From assembly GCA_947585745.1 (NCBI GenBank), contig CANPXF010000002.1:62001-126000 (forward strand): DNA of 64,000 nucleotides, given 5' to 3'. Under the pieces are notes generated by a model. The model saw only the letters and a list, made by a program, of their open reading frames with translations, ran no database searches and was not told where the DNA came from. The stretch is from an uncultured Clostridia bacterium. GTDB taxonomy: Bacteria > Bacillota > Clostridia > Oscillospirales > Acutalibacteraceae. Of this stretch, positions 36,108 through 44,659 are shown piece after piece. Each line of letters opens with the position of its first letter. Position 1 is the first letter of the stretch. Both the position numbers and the translations under genes were made by a program.

Positions 36108-37286
36108 TTAATGATGGAATAAACGTATACCCGTAAAGCACATTGTCATATTGTACTTATCGCAGGTTTCAATTACGTTATCGTCGCGGATTGAACCGCC
36201 CGGCTGAGCGACAAACTCAACGCCGGATTTACGCGCTCTTTCTATATTATCTCCAAACGGGAAGAACGCGTCGGAGCCGAGCGCAACACCTGAATTTTTA
36301 GCTATCCATTCTTTCTTTTCCTCCGCTGTAAGAGGTTCGGGTTTAACCTTGAAAAGATTTTGCCATACACCGTCTTTTAAAACGTCTTGGTATTCATCAG
36401 AAATATAAACATCAATTGTATTATCTCTGTCGGGACGGCGGATATTATCTACAAACTGAAGTCCTAAAACCTTCGGGTGCTGACGAAGCCACCATATGTC
36501 AGCCTTATTTCCCGCAAGTCTTGTGCAGTGAACCCTGGACTGCTGACCTGCGCCTACACCGATAGCCTGTCCGTCTTTAGCGTAACACACGGAGTTTGAC
36601 TGCGTATATTTTAAAGTAATAAGTGAAATTATAAGGTCGCGTTTTGCCTCGTCGGTAAGATTTTTATTCGCAGTAGGGATATTTGCCGTAATCATTTCCT
36701 CATCAATTTTAAGCTCGTTTCTTCCCTGCTCAAACGTTATACCAAAAACATCTTTATGCTCAATCGGTTCGGGAGTATAATCAGGGTCGATTTTAACTAC
36801 ATTATATGTTCCCTTGCGCTTTGTTTTTAAAACTTCAAGCGCCTCGGGAGTATAGTCGGGAGCGATAATACCGTCGGAAACCTCTCGCTGGAGGAGTTTC
36901 GCTGTCTGAACATCACAGGTATCGGAAAGCGCTACCCAGTCGCCGTAGGATGACATTCTGTCCGCGCCTCTCGCCTTTGCGTATGCGCTCGCAATAGGAG
37001 AAAGCTCTAAATCATCAACAAAATAAATTTTCTTTAATGTGTCGGAAAGTTCAGAGGCAACCGCTGCGCCCGCAGGGCTAACGTGCTTAAAGGACGCCGC
37101 CGCAGGAAGTCCCGTAGCCGCTTTAAGCTCTTTTACAAGCTGCCATGAGTTAAACGCATCGAGAAAGTTAATATAACCGGGTTTTCCGTTTAAAACCTCA
37201 ACAGGCAGGTTTTTACCGTTATTCATAAAAATTCGTGACGGTTTCTGATTAGGATTACATCCGTATTTCAAACTTAATTCATTCAT
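36108..37286 (-). CDS. purH: AICAR formyltransferase, single-domain PurH
   Basis: A 392-residue protein that corresponds only to the formyltransferase part of bifunctional PurH. It begins at the AICARFT start (LKYGCNPNQKPSRIF) and includes SFKHVSPAGAAVA, GQQSRVHCTRLAG and DAFFPFGDNIERA. The N-terminal MGS-fold IMP cyclohydrolase domain of about 130-200 residues is absent. Cyclisation is supplied instead by the adjacent PurO-type protein. It transfers the last formyl group to AICAR in purine synthesis. Confidence 0.92.
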   Translation of the reverse strand: MNELSLKYGCNPNQKPSRIFMNNGKNLPVEVLNGKPGYINFLDAFNSWQLVKELKAATGLPAAASFKHVSPAGAAVASELSDTLKKIYFVDDLELSPIASAYAKARGADRMSSYGDWVALSDTCDVQTAKLLQREVSDGIIAPDYTPEALEVLKTKRKGTYNVVKIDPDYTPEPIEHKDVFGITFEQGRNELKIDEEMITANIPTANKNLTDEAKRDLIISLITLKYTQSNSVCYAKDGQAIGVGAGQQSRVHCTRLAGNKADIWWLRQHPKVLGLQFVDNIRRPDRDNTIDVYISDEYQDVLKDGVWQNLFKVKPEPLTAEEKKEWIAKNSGVALGSDAFFPFGDNIERARKSGVEFVAQPGGSIRDDNVIETCDKYNMTMCFTGIRLFHH

Positions 37287-37343
37287 TTTATATTCCTCCG
37301 TTTTTTATAAAATAATTTCACTTTGTTTTACTGCGTTTTAGTC

Positions 37344-38078
37344 TTACTTATTTTTATTAATAATTCTTGAGGTCGCCTTATTTGTCGCAATATCTATGTA
37401 TCTGACAAAAAGACTGACTTTATTATCGCTGTCAAGAGCGTTCCATATTTTTTCGGCAAACGTATCAATATCATCATTGCCGATTTCAACCAATGTCGGT
37501 TCGCCCTCAAAGCTCGGGAGCGGATTTCCGTCACCCATATATGTGTGAATAAAATGTCCTTCTCCCTGAATCGGGTGGTCATAATCAAAAGTAAATCTCT
37601 GACAGCATTTGGGATTGCCGTTTGAGCTTTTTAATATCGACATACTATATGAAAGCTTTTCGCCTCTCGCGTCATTTTCAGTACGGCAGTTAACAATACC
37701 GCTGATACGCGGAGTGTAATTCGGAGCGTCAGGCTCAAATTCACGTCCGCTGAGCGACTGTTCAAATGTCTTTCCGCAGGACATAAGCGAAACGATTGTA
37801 TCTGTCTGGTCGCCGTTTGTAACAATAGTGCTCTCTGCCAGCGTGCGCACGGGAGCGTAAATTATAAGGCTCGGGTCTTCAAGCTTGCTCTCGTCAAACG
37901 CCTTTGTGCGTATTCCGTCGCCGTCTTCTACGAAAACTCTGTTACGGCTGTTTTCACTTCTTCCCATAATAAAGTAAGCGATTACCGCGTTATTTCCGTC
38001 CTTTGTTCTGCCCAAAACAATTCCTCGTCCGGGGTAGCTTGTTTTTGAAATTTCTTTTTCAAGTGATACAGCGTTCAT
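37344..38078 (-). CDS. purO: IMP cyclohydrolase, PurO type
   Basis: A 244-residue protein with the family sequence YPGRGIVLGRTKDGNNAV, FIMGRSENSRNRVF, TIVTNGDQTDTI, NYTPRISGI and GEGHFIHTYMGDGNPLPSF. This fits the PurO-type IMP cyclohydrolase family, first known from archaea, which closes FAICAR to IMP. Its place between purN and single-domain purH supports the role, because the purH product lacks the usual cyclohydrolase domain. Family assignment is from memory of the sequence pattern. Confidence 0.88.
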   Translation of the reverse strand: MNAVSLEKEISKTSYPGRGIVLGRTKDGNNAVIAYFIMGRSENSRNRVFVEDGDGIRTKAFDESKLEDPSLIIYAPVRTLAESTIVTNGDQTDTIVSLMSCGKTFEQSLSGREFEPDAPNYTPRISGIVNCRTENDARGEKLSYSMSILKSSNGNPKCCQRFTFDYDHPIQGEGHFIHTYMGDGNPLPSFEGEPTLVEIGNDDIDTFAEKIWNALDSDNKVSLFVRYIDIATNKATSRIINKNK

Positions 38079-38090
38079 AATTATCCTCCG

Positions 38091-38717
38091 TTAATCAATA
38101 ATTTCGGTTGTGTTTCCTACAACCTTTATCTTATCTTCACAAAAAAGCGACACAGCTTTCGGAAGTATTTTCCATTCCGCCTGTTCCATAACGCGTTTTT
38201 GTAATATTTCGGGAGTATCCCCGTTTTTTACTTCAACGGCTTTTTGAATTATTATCGGTCCGCCGTCGCACACCTCGGTAACAAAATGAGCGGTAGCGCC
38301 CGTAAGCTTGACGCCCTTTTCCAAAGCCTTTTCGTGAACCTTAAGACCGTAGAAACCTTCTCCGCAAAAGCTTGGAATAAGCGCGGGATGAATATTAATA
38401 ATTCTGTTTTTAAATTCCGAGATAACTTCTTTCCCGAGGATTGTCATAAATCCCGCAAGAACAATCAAATCGGCTTTTTTACTTTTTAACAGTTTGGTTA
38501 AAGCCTTGTCGTAATCAGAAAATTCTGAAAAGTCCCCGCGTCTTATAACCTCGGTTGAAATACCGTTATTTTTTGCTCTTTCAAGCGCATAAGCTTTACT
38601 GTTGCTTGAAATAACACAGGTTATTTTTCCATTTTTTATAAGTCCCGATTTTTCCGCGTCAATCAAGGCTTGCAGATTAGTTCCACCGCCTGAAACAAGC
38701 ACGATAATGTTTTTCAT
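38091..38717 (-). CDS. purN: Phosphoribosylglycinamide formyltransferase
   Basis: A 208-residue GAR transformylase using 10-formyl-tetrahydrofolate. It has the N-terminal VLVSGGGTNLQALIDA, LAGFMTILG, the catalytic Asn-His region INIHPALIPSF and TGATAHFVTEVCDGGPII. The ATG overlaps the purM stop. Confidence 0.96.
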   Translation of the reverse strand: MKNIIVLVSGGGTNLQALIDAEKSGLIKNGKITCVISSNSKAYALERAKNNGISTEVIRRGDFSEFSDYDKALTKLLKSKKADLIVLAGFMTILGKEVISEFKNRIINIHPALIPSFCGEGFYGLKVHEKALEKGVKLTGATAHFVTEVCDGGPIIIQKAVEVKNGDTPEILQKRVMEQAEWKILPKAVSLFCEDKIKVVGNTTEIID

Positions 38718-39751
38718 TATTCTAAAATTACTCCTTCGTCACCCTTAACAACTTCGCCTAAAATTACTGCGTCCTCTCCGTTTGCTTTAAGTATGTCGAG
38801 CGTTTTTTGAACATCGCTCTTATCAACCGCAAGCACCATACCGACACCCATATTAAAAGTGTTAAACATATCGTGCTCCGAAATATTGCCGACACGCTGA
38901 ATAACATCGAAAACAGGAAGTACGGGAATCGAAGATTTTTTGATTTTGGCGCTCAATCCATCTTTTAACATTCTCGGTATATTTTCATAAAAACCGCCGC
39001 CTGTAATATGTGAAATCGCTTTTACATCAACTTCATTTAAAAGGGCAAATATAGGCTTAACATAAATTTTTGTAGGAGTAAGCAAGGTTTCTCCGAGAGG
39101 CTTGTCGAGTTCTTCGTATTTATCGTTTATTGTGTTTTCATCAATATTAAATACTTTTCTTACAAGTGAAAATCCGTTTGAATGAACGCCCGAGGAAGGA
39201 AGTCCTATGATTACGTCTCCTTCATTCAGAGCGCTTCCGTCAATCATCTTCGGCTTATCCGCGATACCAACGCAAAAACCCGCAACATCATATTCGTCAG
39301 CAGGCATAAGTCCGGGGTGTTCCGCGGTTTCTCCGCCTATCAAAGCGCATTCAGACTGAACACAGCCCTCGGAAATTCCCTCCACAATCGAGGCAACCTT
39401 TTCGGGTATGTTTTTGCCGATTGCAATATAATCAAGGAAAAACAACGGCTTGGCTCCGCAACAGATAACATCGTTGACGCACATAGCAACAGCGTCAATT
39501 CCGATTGTGTTGTGTTTACCAAGGAGAAAAGCAAGCTTGATTTTTGTTCCGACGCCGTCTGTACCGCTGATTAATACAGGCTCCTGCATATCCTTGAAAT
39601 TCGGCGCGAAAAGTCCTCCGAAACCGCCTATGCCCGAAATTACACCCGGGATTTTTGTACGGGCGACGTGCTTTTTAATAAGCTCTACGGATTCGTACCC
39701 TGCGGTAATATCAACTCCTGCTTCCTTATAGCTTTCGCTGAAACTTTTCAT
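38717..39751 (-). CDS. purM: Phosphoribosylformylglycinamidine cyclo-ligase
   Basis: A 344-residue AIR synthetase. Landmarks are YKEAGVDITAGYESVELIK, ISGTDGVGTKIKLAF, ALIGGETAEHPG and ISHITGGGFYENIPRML. The ATG at 39751 is preferred because GGAGG lies upstream; an earlier ATG adds four residues. The gene lies 12 bases after purF. Confidence 0.96.
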   Translation of the reverse strand: MKSFSESYKEAGVDITAGYESVELIKKHVARTKIPGVISGIGGFGGLFAPNFKDMQEPVLISGTDGVGTKIKLAFLLGKHNTIGIDAVAMCVNDVICCGAKPLFFLDYIAIGKNIPEKVASIVEGISEGCVQSECALIGGETAEHPGLMPADEYDVAGFCVGIADKPKMIDGSALNEGDVIIGLPSSGVHSNGFSLVRKVFNIDENTINDKYEELDKPLGETLLTPTKIYVKPIFALLNEVDVKAISHITGGGFYENIPRMLKDGLSAKIKKSSIPVLPVFDVIQRVGNISEHDMFNTFNMGVGMVLAVDKSDVQKTLDILKANGEDAVILGEVVKGDEGVILE

Positions 39752-39763
39752 AAAGACCTCCAA

Positions 39764-41209
39764 TCAGACTTTTTTAATTTTATTTTCAAATTTGTCCTCA
39801 AACTTAATTTTTGGTTTATCCGCGTGGTAAACTCCGCTAAAGCAACCGTCGCAAATTCCGATTTTACAACCGGAGGCAATTTTGCGAATACCGTCGATAC
39901 TTAAAAATTTCAGCGTATCAGCGCCGATTAACTTTTTTAACTCCTCTACGCTGTATTTATTTGAAACCAAATCCTTTGAATCGGGCAAATCCATTCCAAA
40001 ATAGCAGGAATGGACAAACTCGGGAGAGCTTATACGAACGTGTACTTCCTTTGCCCCTGCGTCTCTTAAAACCTTTACAATATGTGCGGATGTATTACCG
40101 TGAATAATTGAGTCGTCAATTATCACGACGCGCTTTCCTCGAACAACATTTTTTATTACATTAAGTCTTGTTTTTAGCAAGCGCTGTTTTTTATCAATAC
40201 CGACAACGTCAAAGGTACGTCCGATATATTTATTTTTGATAAAAGCGGTAGCATATTTTATACCCGAAGCTGACGAATATCCTTGAGCGGCATCAAGGCC
40301 CGAATCTGGAACACCGCATACTATATCCGCGTCAACGGGATCTTCCTTATATAAAATTTCTCCGGCTTTCCTACGGGCAAGATTTACGTTAACTCCATCA
40401 ATTATTGAATCGGGCCGAGCAACATAAATGTATTCAAAAAGACAAAGAGAGGTTGTTTTTTTCTTGTTAACAAAGTAGCTGTGGAAACCTTCGCTGTCTA
40501 TAACAACCATTTCTCCCGGATTAATATCACGGATAAATTCGCCGCCGATTGATTCAATCGCGCAACTTTCAGAGGATAGAATGTAGCTGTTTTTCAACTT
40601 GCCGATACACAAAGGCTTAAATCCGTGGGGGTCTCTTAAACCAATCAGCTTACTCGGTGAACTTATAACCAAGGAATACGAGCCTTTTAAATCTTCCGCG
40701 GCGCAAAGAACAGCCTCTTCAATTGAGTCGGTTTCAATTCTGTGGGTAGAAATCATATAGCCGATTACCTCGGCGTGGGAATTAGACTGGAAAATCGCCC
40801 CGCCTTTTTCAAGCTTTGCGCGTATTTCGGGGAAATTTGTTATTGCCCCGTTGTTCGCAAGCGCAAGCGAGCCCTCTATGTATCTCATAACGAGGGGCTG
40901 GCTCGCCGCGCGGTCGAGATATTTATGCGAGGTATACCTGACGTGGCCGACTGAAATTTTACCCTGAGGTAATTTTTTAAGATTTTTTTCGGTAAAAACC
41001 GTAGATACAATTCCGATGTCCTTAACGGTAAACGGTTCGCCATCCTTAATTACGGTTATTCCCGCGCTTTCCTGTCCCCTGTGCTGAAGTCCGTAAAGTC
41101 CGTCCTGCGTCAGAGAAACTATGTCAAAATCGTCATTATTATAAAAGCCGAAAACACCACATTCATCATTAACCTTGTCACGGCTCTTATCTATTACAAC
41201 ACTTCTCAA
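39764..41209 (-). CDS. purF: Amidophosphoribosyltransferase
   Basis: A 481-residue enzyme of the first committed step of purine synthesis. The N-terminal glutamine amidotransferase uses Cys17 (DECGVFGFY), exposed after removal of a short propeptide. The PRPP-binding motif VVIIDDSIIHGNTSA lies in the phosphoribosyltransferase half. C-terminal cysteines (GCKIGICDGCFSG and an earlier CYFGMD) fit the iron-sulfur-containing Bacillus type. It overlaps the end of purE by 4 bases. Confidence 0.97.
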   Translation of the reverse strand: MRSVVIDKSRDKVNDECGVFGFYNNDDFDIVSLTQDGLYGLQHRGQESAGITVIKDGEPFTVKDIGIVSTVFTEKNLKKLPQGKISVGHVRYTSHKYLDRAASQPLVMRYIEGSLALANNGAITNFPEIRAKLEKGGAIFQSNSHAEVIGYMISTHRIETDSIEEAVLCAAEDLKGSYSLVISSPSKLIGLRDPHGFKPLCIGKLKNSYILSSESCAIESIGGEFIRDINPGEMVVIDSEGFHSYFVNKKKTTSLCLFEYIYVARPDSIIDGVNVNLARRKAGEILYKEDPVDADIVCGVPDSGLDAAQGYSSASGIKYATAFIKNKYIGRTFDVVGIDKKQRLLKTRLNVIKNVVRGKRVVIIDDSIIHGNTSAHIVKVLRDAGAKEVHVRISSPEFVHSCYFGMDLPDSKDLVSNKYSVEELKKLIGADTLKFLSIDGIRKIASGCKIGICDGCFSGVYHADKPKIKFEDKFENKIKKV

Positions 41210-41703
41210 AGTTCATTAGCCCTTCTTTTTATGTCTTCGTCTTTTTTAGCGACGCTTTCAGCCATATCGTTTTTCATATCAGCAAGCTTTTTACTTAAAC
41301 TTTCATCTGATAAAGCGAGAATCTGAACAGCAAGAATAGCCGCGTTTACTGCTCCGTCTACGCCGACAGTTGCGACTGGAACCCCCGGAGGCATCATAAC
41401 TGTAGCTAAAAGCGCGTCCATTCCGTCAAATGCCGCTGATTTAATCGGGATACCTATAACGGGCAGAGTGGTATGGGCCGCTAAAACCCCGCCGAGATGA
41501 GCCGCCATACCCGCCGCGGCAATAATTACTCCGAAACCGTCGTTTTTGGCGTTTTTTGAAAAATTCGCGGCTTCGTCAGGGGTACGGTGAGCGCTCATTA
41601 CCCTCACTTCATACGGAACATCAAACTCTTTTAATTTTAAAACCGTTTTCTGAACAACTTTAAAATCGCTGTCAGAACCCATAATTACAGCAACTTTTTT
41701 CAT
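41206..41703 (-). CDS. purE: N5-carboxyaminoimidazole ribonucleotide mutase
   Basis: A 165-residue PurE with VAVIMGSDSDFKV, VMSAHRTPDEA, AAGMAAHLGGVLAAHTTLPVIG-type sequence and MPPGVPVATVGVDG. It is the first gene of the pur operon. The ATG at 41703 follows AAGGAG. No purK is present in the operon, so carboxylation either comes from elsewhere or PurE acts directly on AIR; the sequence cannot decide. Confidence 0.96.
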   Translation of the reverse strand: MKKVAVIMGSDSDFKVVQKTVLKLKEFDVPYEVRVMSAHRTPDEAANFSKNAKNDGFGVIIAAAGMAAHLGGVLAAHTTLPVIGIPIKSAAFDGMDALLATVMMPPGVPVATVGVDGAVNAAILAVQILALSDESLSKKLADMKNDMAESVAKKDEDIKRRANEL

Positions 41704-41743
41704 AAAATAACTCCTTTTTACAATCTTCAAAAAATACCCTTAT

Positions 41744-41772
41744 ATTATACTAAAAAATTGGAATTTATTCAA
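41744..41772 (-). promoter_or_regulatory. Promoter of the pur operon
   Basis: TTGAAT (41767-41772), 17-base spacer and a perfect TATAAT (41744-41749) on the minus strand, about 40 bases before purE. The leader is too short for a purine riboswitch, so control, if any, would be by a protein such as a PurR. Confidence 0.7.
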
Positions 41773-41857
41773 TAGAACAATCCTTAATTTATATATTTCA
41801 TTACATAAGTTGATTAAATAAAAAAAAGTTGTATTTTTTTGTAAAAGATAAACAAAT

Positions 41858-41880
41858 AACCGACCGCAAAGCAGTCGGTT
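41858..41880 (-). terminator. Terminator after the SPFH gene
   Basis: Stem AACCGAC / GTCGGTT (41858-41864 and 41874-41880) with an extra GC/GC pair inside, 7 bases after the gene end, followed on the minus strand by an AT-rich tract with T-runs. Confidence 0.75.
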
Positions 41881-41887
41881 AACAATA

Positions 41888-42790
41888 CTATTCTTCTTTT
41901 TTATCGTTCTCCCAAAGAGCTTTGAGAGAGGTTACATAGCCCGCCATATTCTGAATATCGGAGGGAACAATAATTTTTGTAGCTTTACCGTCAGCCGCCT
42001 TTGCAAACGCTTCAAGACTGCGTATTGCAATAACGGGGTCAGACGGAGACGCCTCGTTGAGCATTTTTATAGCGTCGGCATTTGCCTTCTGTACCGTAAG
42101 AATAGCCTCAGCCTCACCGCTTGCCTCACGGATTTTCTGTTCTTTTACAGCGTCAGCTTTAAGAATAGCGGATTCCTTCATACCCTCGGCAACAAGAATC
42201 TGACTTCTCTTTTCACCCTCTGCGTCCAGAATACGCGCGCGTCTTTCACGTTCAGCCTTCATCTGCTTTTCCATTGCGTCTTGAATTTCTCTCGGCGGGA
42301 GAATATTTTTAAGCTCAACACGGATAACCTTAATTCCCCAAGCGTCGGTAGCCTCGTCAAGAATTATACGGATTTTATCGTTAATTGTATCGCGCGAGGT
42401 CAGTGTCGAGTCAAGCTCCAAATCACCGATAATATTACGCAAGGTTGTAGCGGTAAGATTTTCAATTGCGGCCAAAGGATTTTCAACACCGTAAGTGTAA
42501 AGCTTGGGGTCGGTAATCTCAAAATATACAACGGTATCTATCTGCATTGTAACATTATCGCGGGTAATTACAGGCTGAGGCGGAAAGTCAACAACCTGTT
42601 CTTTAAGAGATACTTTCTTTGAAATACGGTCAATGAAAGGGATTTTTAAGTGAAGTCCCGTATCCCACGTTGCGTAAAAAGCTCCCAGCCGTTCGATAAC
42701 ATAGGCGTGAGCCTGCGGAACAATCTTTATATTCCGTACAATAACAATCAAAACAGCCACTAAAATAATTAAAATTATAATAAACAGCAT
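41888..42790 (-). CDS. SPFH/band 7 (stomatin-like) membrane protein
   Basis: A 300-residue protein with one N-terminal membrane helix (residues 2-19). An SPFH domain follows (VPQAHAYVIERLGAFYATWDTGLHLKIPFID, shown in parts), then a coiled-coil tail rich in A, E and K (EKQMKAERERRARILDAEGE in part). Stomatin/QmcA-like proteins form membrane-bound ring assemblies. It follows an NfeD-like gene, the common SPFH-NfeD pairing seen across bacteria. Confidence 0.9.
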   Translation of the reverse strand: MLFIIILIILVAVLIVIVRNIKIVPQAHAYVIERLGAFYATWDTGLHLKIPFIDRISKKVSLKEQVVDFPPQPVITRDNVTMQIDTVVYFEITDPKLYTYGVENPLAAIENLTATTLRNIIGDLELDSTLTSRDTINDKIRIILDEATDAWGIKVIRVELKNILPPREIQDAMEKQMKAERERRARILDAEGEKRSQILVAEGMKESAILKADAVKEQKIREASGEAEAILTVQKANADAIKMLNEASPSDPVIAIRSLEAFAKAADGKATKIIVPSDIQNMAGYVTSLKALWENDKKEE

Positions 42791-42817
42791 TTATAATTCC
42801 TCCATAGAATTAAAATT

Positions 42818-43252
42818 TTAAATAACATCTACTAATAATTTAACACCCTCGATAGAAGTTATTCTTACATTTGCGCCTGATTTTATTTCTCTGCCGTCAA
42901 TACTTTTAGCGCTCCAGATTTTACCGTCAACGTTAACCTGTCCCTCGCCCTTTTGGTTAATTATGTCAACCGTAACAATTCCGACTCTTCCGATAAGACG
43001 GTCGGAATTTGTCGGTTGTTTTTTATTTTTCATAACTTTCCTAACAAGAGGGCGCGTTACAATTAAACAAATGAACGACACTACGATAAAAACCGAAGAT
43101 TGTATCAGCAAATTATCAGTAAATATACAGGTAACTGCCGCGGCAATACCGCCGATAACGAACCATATTGAAACAAGCTGGGTTGTTAATGCTTCGCAAA
43201 CCAACATAAAACCGGCGAAAATAAGCCAAACAAAGACAATATAATTTTCCAC
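42818..43252 (-). CDS. NfeD-like membrane protein
   Basis: A 144-residue protein with three to four hydrophobic segments in residues 1-70 and a C-terminal OB-fold domain (LIGRVGIVTVDIINQKGEG, then GKIWSAKSIDG). This is the short NfeD form that partners SPFH proteins, here encoded immediately downstream. The start is GTG. Confidence 0.85.
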   Translation of the reverse strand: MENYIVFVWLIFAGFMLVCEALTTQLVSIWFVIGGIAAAVTCIFTDNLLIQSSVFIVVSFICLIVTRPLVRKVMKNKKQPTNSDRLIGRVGIVTVDIINQKGEGQVNVDGKIWSAKSIDGREIKSGANVRITSIEGVKLLVDVI

Positions 43253-43367
43253 TTTTCCACACTTCCTTACGTAAAATATATTATCATTTTAGTAAAAACA
43301 AGTCAATAAAAAATACTATACATTTTTTCCTTTTTGTGCTAAAATAATATTAAAGGACGGTGAGAAT

Positions 43368-43958
43368 ATGGCATTTGATACATTTGATGAAGGAATTAAC
43401 TTAGGCGGTGTGCGTTCTAAAAATGAAATCAGAACATTAATCTGCTATTTATTAGCGTCTATCAAAAAACCTTTGGATAAATCAACTATAGTTGATGCCA
43501 TTCAAAAAAAGGGGCTTGCAAATTATTTTGAAACAAGCTCTTGCTTTGACGACCTTATTTCTCACAATAATATTAAACCCGAAAGCGAAAACTCAACGCT
43601 TTATGTTCTGACCGACAACGGCAAAATGGTTGCGGAACAGCTTGAAAACACTCTGCCGATTACAGTTAAGGAAAAAGCTTACACCTGCGCTATCGAGTTG
43701 TTGGAACAAAAAAGGATTGAAAAGGAAAACGCCGTTACAATCACCAAAACCGATAAGGGATATAATGTTAATTGCAGAATATCGGGCGGTGACGTTGATT
43801 TAGTGGCGATGGATATTTACGCTCCCGATAATAAACAGGCTAAAATCATAAAGAAGAATTTCCATAAAAATCCTGAACTATTCTATAAAATTATTATGGG
43901 AACAATAACGAAAAATAAGGACATTATAAAAGAATGTTTAAATGAGATTAATCTCTAA
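43368..43958 (+). CDS. DUF4364-family protein
   Basis: A 196-residue protein beginning MAFDTFDEGINLGGVRSKNE, which I recognise as DUF4364, a Clostridia family of unknown role. The N-terminal 75 residues look like a winged helix (TLICYLLASIKKPLDKSTIVDAI, shown in part, and YVLTDNGKMVAEQL), so it may bind DNA. It is divergent from the NfeD/SPFH pair and convergent with bofA, whose stop it overlaps by four bases. Confidence 0.8.
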   Translation: MAFDTFDEGINLGGVRSKNEIRTLICYLLASIKKPLDKSTIVDAIQKKGLANYFETSSCFDDLISHNNIKPESENSTLYVLTDNGKMVAEQLENTLPITVKEKAYTCAIELLEQKRIEKENAVTITKTDKGYNVNCRISGGDVDLVAMDIYAPDNKQAKIIKKNFHKNPELFYKIIMGTITKNKDIIKECLNEINL

Positions 43959-44215
43959 AAAAACAAATTTAAACAAAGCATTGATGTTACCCCGGGGATT
44001 CCTCCGATAACTGAAATTAAAATGCTCAAAAGGCTTATCGGCAGATACACACCTGTAAAAATACTGCTTATATCTACTGCCAAAAGCGCCCCTATACCTG
44101 ATAAAAAAGACAGAAAGGCTCGTTTTACGGGCCTTTTATTTTTGCCTATTTTATGAATTATTGCAAAAATTATAAAAGCGATAAACAGAATTAAAATAAC
44201 GTAATACCATTTCAT
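43955..44215 (-). CDS. bofA: BofA-like pro-sigma-K processing inhibitor
   Basis: An 86-residue membrane protein, almost exactly the length of Bacillus BofA. It has an N-terminal hydrophobic helix, a basic loop (KIGKNKRPVKRAF), a second helix and a C-terminal hydrophobic segment with IGGIPGVTSMLCLNLFF. BofA holds the SpoIVFB protease inactive until SpoIVB cuts the complex; a spoIVB gene is also in this window. The ATG at 44215 is used because the longer reading adds an unsupported 13-residue lead. Family call is by pattern. Confidence 0.7.
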   Translation of the reverse strand: MKWYYVILILFIAFIIFAIIHKIGKNKRPVKRAFLSFLSGIGALLAVDISSIFTGVYLPISLLSILISVIGGIPGVTSMLCLNLFF

Positions 44216-44240
44216 AAAAACACATCCGTAAAATAAAAAT

Positions 44241-44264
44241 AGACTGTAGGACAACCTACAGTCT
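44241..44264 (-). terminator. Intrinsic terminator after secG
   Basis: Perfect 10-base stem AGACTGTAGG / CCTACAGTCT with a four-base loop, followed on the minus strand by ATTTTTATTTTA. Confidence 0.85.
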
Positions 44265-44297
44265 ATAATTATGATTAGTTTTTAATTATTAGAACAA

Positions 44298-44543
44298 TCA
44301 AGTAAAATACGCAAGCACATTAAGTCCGATTACAGCGAGTACAAATATACCCGCGAAAACCTTTGTCCAGCGAGATAAGAACGCGTCAATCGAGCGTGCC
44401 TTATTCTTGGAGAAAAATGTATCCGCACCGCCTGTTACTACGCCTACGCCCTGCTGATTTCCTTCTTGAAGGATAATTACTATAATAATCGCAATAGACA
44501 TTAAAATCAAAACTGCGCCTAAAATAATTTCCCAAATTCCCAT
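44298..44543 (-). CDS. secG: Preprotein translocase subunit SecG
   Basis: An 81-residue protein with two membrane helices (residues 5-25 and 58-80). Between them lies the typical SecG loop: VILQEGNQQG-like sequence (IILQEGNQQGVGVVTGGADT in full) and FFSKNKARSIDAFLSRWTK. SecG supports the SecYEG channel. It is transcribed alone: it has its own promoter and terminator. Confidence 0.93.
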   Translation of the reverse strand: MGIWEIILGAVLILMSIAIIIVIILQEGNQQGVGVVTGGADTFFSKNKARSIDAFLSRWTKVFAGIFVLAVIGLNVLAYFT

Positions 44544-44599
44544 TATTTATGTCAATCCTTTCGATTACGCAAAACGCGTTATATTTCAATAGCCATATA

Positions 44600-44628
44600 A
44601 TAATATCATATTAAATATATTTTTGCAA
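44600..44628 (-). promoter_or_regulatory. Promoter of secG
   Basis: TTGCAA (44623-44628), 17-base spacer, TATTAT (44600-44605) on the minus strand, about 56 bases before the secG start and downstream of the topoisomerase A gene. Confidence 0.6.
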
Positions 44629-44659
44629 GAGTTTTTTTACAATTTATGTTAATCCCTGA

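Noticed and set aside
41731..41857. Possible purine riboswitch before purE
   Set aside because: The transcript leader from the visible promoter is only about 40 bases and no guanine-type aptamer pattern was seen.
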